A DNA stretch of 7,421 bases from contig PCVM01000038.1 in NCBI GenBank assembly GCA_002796045.1, positions 1 through 7,421 of the forward strand. The letters are read 5' to 3'. The notes below the pieces were generated by a model. The model had not been told where the DNA came from. It was given only the letters and a program-made list of their open reading frames with translations, and searched no databases. Made by a program: the position numbers and the translations under genes. Of the stretch, positions 6,427-7,421 are shown piece by piece. The DNA is from Candidatus Roizmanbacteria bacterium CG11_big_fil_rev_8_21_14_0_20_36_8 (GTDB taxonomy: Bacteria > Patescibacteriota > Microgenomatia > UBA1406 > GWC2-37-13). Each line of letters starts with the position of its first letter. The stretch's first letter is position 1.

Positions 6427-7365
6427 ATGGATACTTTAAATATATTGAGAAAATATTTGGGAGATAAGTTGGAATATCGTAAAGATCTTTCGTCATATTT
6501 AACGATGAAAATGAAGACGATGGCTGAGTATTACTTTGAGCCTGAGTCGATAGATGATTGGATGAAAGCATTGAAAGTAATTGATAAATTTAATATTCCA
6601 TATCATGTCATCGGGGGAGGTTCAAATATTGCTGTAATGAGCGATCTCATTGAAGGGGTAGTATTAAAAAATTCATTAAGACTGTTTAAAATTGAGCATG
6701 AGGCTGATAATTACGTTGACGTGACAATTGGCTCTGGTAATCCGATGAGTCAGATTGTAACCGAGACGATCAAAAGAGGATGGTCTGGATTTGAGTACCA
6801 GAGGGGCTTGCCTGGAACAATGGGTGGGGCAATTTACATGAATTCAAAATGGACCGATCCACTATCATATGTTGGTGACAGTTTGCTCATCGGTACGATT
6901 ATTGATCGAGAGGGCGAAGTGAGGATCGAAAGCCGTGATTACTTCAGTTTTTCCTACGATTACAGCAAGCTACAAGACACTAAAGAAGTCTTTCTTCATG
7001 GAGTATTTAGGCTGATGAAACATGATGTTTACGAGCTAGAACAACGAGCAAAGCAGGTTCAGAATTATCGTCACGAAACTCAACCGCACGGAGTGGCAAC
7101 TGGTGGATGCTTTTTCCAAAATATTTCAGAGAAAGAGCAGAAAAAGTACAATCTTCCAAGTAGGTCTGCTGGGTACTTAATTGATGAAGTTGGTTTGAAA
7201 GGGGTTAGGATTGGTAGTTTTCAGATTTCAAATAAACATGCAAATTTTATTGAGAATGTTGGAAATGGAAATGCTTCTGATTTGACAAAATTGGTTAACA
7301 AAATTGAAAGTAAAGTTTTAAAAAAGTACAAAGTAAGATTAAAATTTGAAGTACGGGTTATATAA
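6427..7365 (+). CDS. murB: UDP-N-acetylenolpyruvoylglucosamine reductase MurB
   Basis: MurB reduces the enolpyruvyl group made by MurA to lactyl, giving UDP-MurNAc, with NADPH and bound FAD. The FAD-binding core has VIGGGSN (61-67) and the GLPGTMGGAIYMNS block (127-140). The C-terminal substrate domain has a QPHGVATGGCFFQN segment (219-232), AGYLIDEVGLKG (248-259), SNKHANFIEN (268-277) and a closing FEVRVI with Glu308. Length is 312, typical of the shorter MurB types. Two departures fall at expected catalytic positions: Cys228 where the family GSxFxNP has the proton-donor Ser, and YDYS (177-180) where YRxS normally supplies an Arg. The in-frame TTG at 6418 lies in the octamer repeat and adds only MLK; ATG at 6427 is preferred. 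No Shine-Dalgarno site is seen, so coupling to murC, ten bases upstream, is likely. Confidence 0.92.
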   Translation: MDTLNILRKYLGDKLEYRKDLSSYLTMKMKTMAEYYFEPESIDDWMKALKVIDKFNIPYHVIGGGSNIAVMSDLIEGVVLKNSLRLFKIEHEADNYVDVTIGSGNPMSQIVTETIKRGWSGFEYQRGLPGTMGGAIYMNSKWTDPLSYVGDSLLIGTIIDREGEVRIESRDYFSFSYDYSKLQDTKEVFLHGVFRLMKHDVYELEQRAKQVQNYRHETQPHGVATGGCFFQNISEKEQKKYNLPSRSAGYLIDEVGLKGVRIGSFQISNKHANFIENVGNGNASDLTKLVNKIESKVLKKYKVRLKFEVRVI

Positions 7366-7366
7366 T
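7361..7366 (+). promoter_or_regulatory. TATAAT hexamer overlapping murB stop, before murA
   Basis: An exact TATAAT overlaps the murB TAA stop (7363-7365), with six bases before the murA ATG. Standard spacing puts +1 exactly on the A at 7373, the clearest leaderless arrangement in the window. No Shine-Dalgarno sequence precedes the ATG and no -35 hexamer is evident. Confidence 0.45.
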
Positions 7367-7372
7367 GCAAAT

Positions 7373-7421
7373 ATGGAAGATGCTTACTCAATTATTGGAG
7401 GAAATAAGTTAATTGGAAAGG
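7373..7421 (+). CDS. murA: UDP-N-acetylglucosamine 1-carboxyvinyltransferase MurA, 5' end only
   Basis: Only 16 complete codons are present before the window ends: MEDAYSIIGGNKLIGK. The IIGGNKLIGK stretch matches the MurA N-terminus, which usually reads I.GG..L.G followed by a V..GAKNA motif that would lie just beyond the window edge. MurA transfers enolpyruvate from PEP to UDP-GlcNAc, the committed step of peptidoglycan precursor synthesis, and so feeds MurB directly upstream. The start is seven bases after the murB stop. EPSP synthase, of the same fold, is the main alternative, but the murB neighbour favours MurA. The catalytic Cys/Asp loop cannot be seen. Confidence 0.8.
   Translation, partial: MEDAYSIIGGNKLIGK

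Noticed and set aside
1..7421. Mobile element, CRISPR, toxin-antitoxin, RNA gene or an undescribed multi-gene system
   Set aside because: Both strands were read: all coding space is explained by known dcw and peptidoglycan genes, no terminal inverted repeats or arrays were seen, and no gap is long enough for an unrecognised gene.

Overview
The window is a compact, AT-rich (roughly one third GC) stretch of a division and cell wall (dcw) cluster, with every gene on the + strand. Order: 3' end of mraZ, rsmH (mraW), an ftsL-like gene, ftsI (class B PBP), a short murE, pgeF (yfiH family), murC, murB, and the first 16 codons of murA. Low GC, very short or negative intergenic distances, a MurE with no N-terminal domain, and the motif variants in MurC (GIKGVAM, EADEYG) and MurB suggest a Patescibacteria/CPR bacterium, perhaps Microgenomates-like. 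That placement is inference from remembered family patterns, not a search. TGA ends rsmH, ftsI and murC at normal C-termini, so the TGA-as-glycine code of Absconditabacteria and Gracilibacteria does not apply.

Layout. 1-2955 is the division half: MraZ regulator, 16S rRNA methyltransferase, FtsL-like membrane protein and the septal transpeptidase. 2986-7421 is the precursor half. MurC adds L-Ala to UDP-MurNAc. PgeF is known in E. coli to keep wrong residues out of that position. MurB and MurA make UDP-MurNAc from UDP-GlcNAc, and MurE adds the third stem residue. Against the textbook cluster, mraY, murF, murD, ftsW and murG are missing between murE and murC; pgeF and a 91-nt spacer lie there instead. 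That spacer is the longest non-coding stretch, so no gap exceeds 300 bases.

No mobile element, CRISPR array, RNA gene or unknown protein system was found; the gene content is core metabolism. The signals worth a second look are sub-genic. (1) Exact TATAAT hexamers sit 5-11 nt before the start codons of ftsI, murE, pgeF and murA, with a near match before murC, and these starts have no good Shine-Dalgarno site; this suggests internal promoters giving leaderless or near-leaderless mRNAs. (2) Four tandem ATTGTTRR octamers form the murC/murB junction, and removing two of them would fuse the two genes in frame. (3) A GC-rich nested palindrome lies inside murE where the protein departs from the family motif. 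(4) MurB and MurE carry substitutions at family active-site positions.
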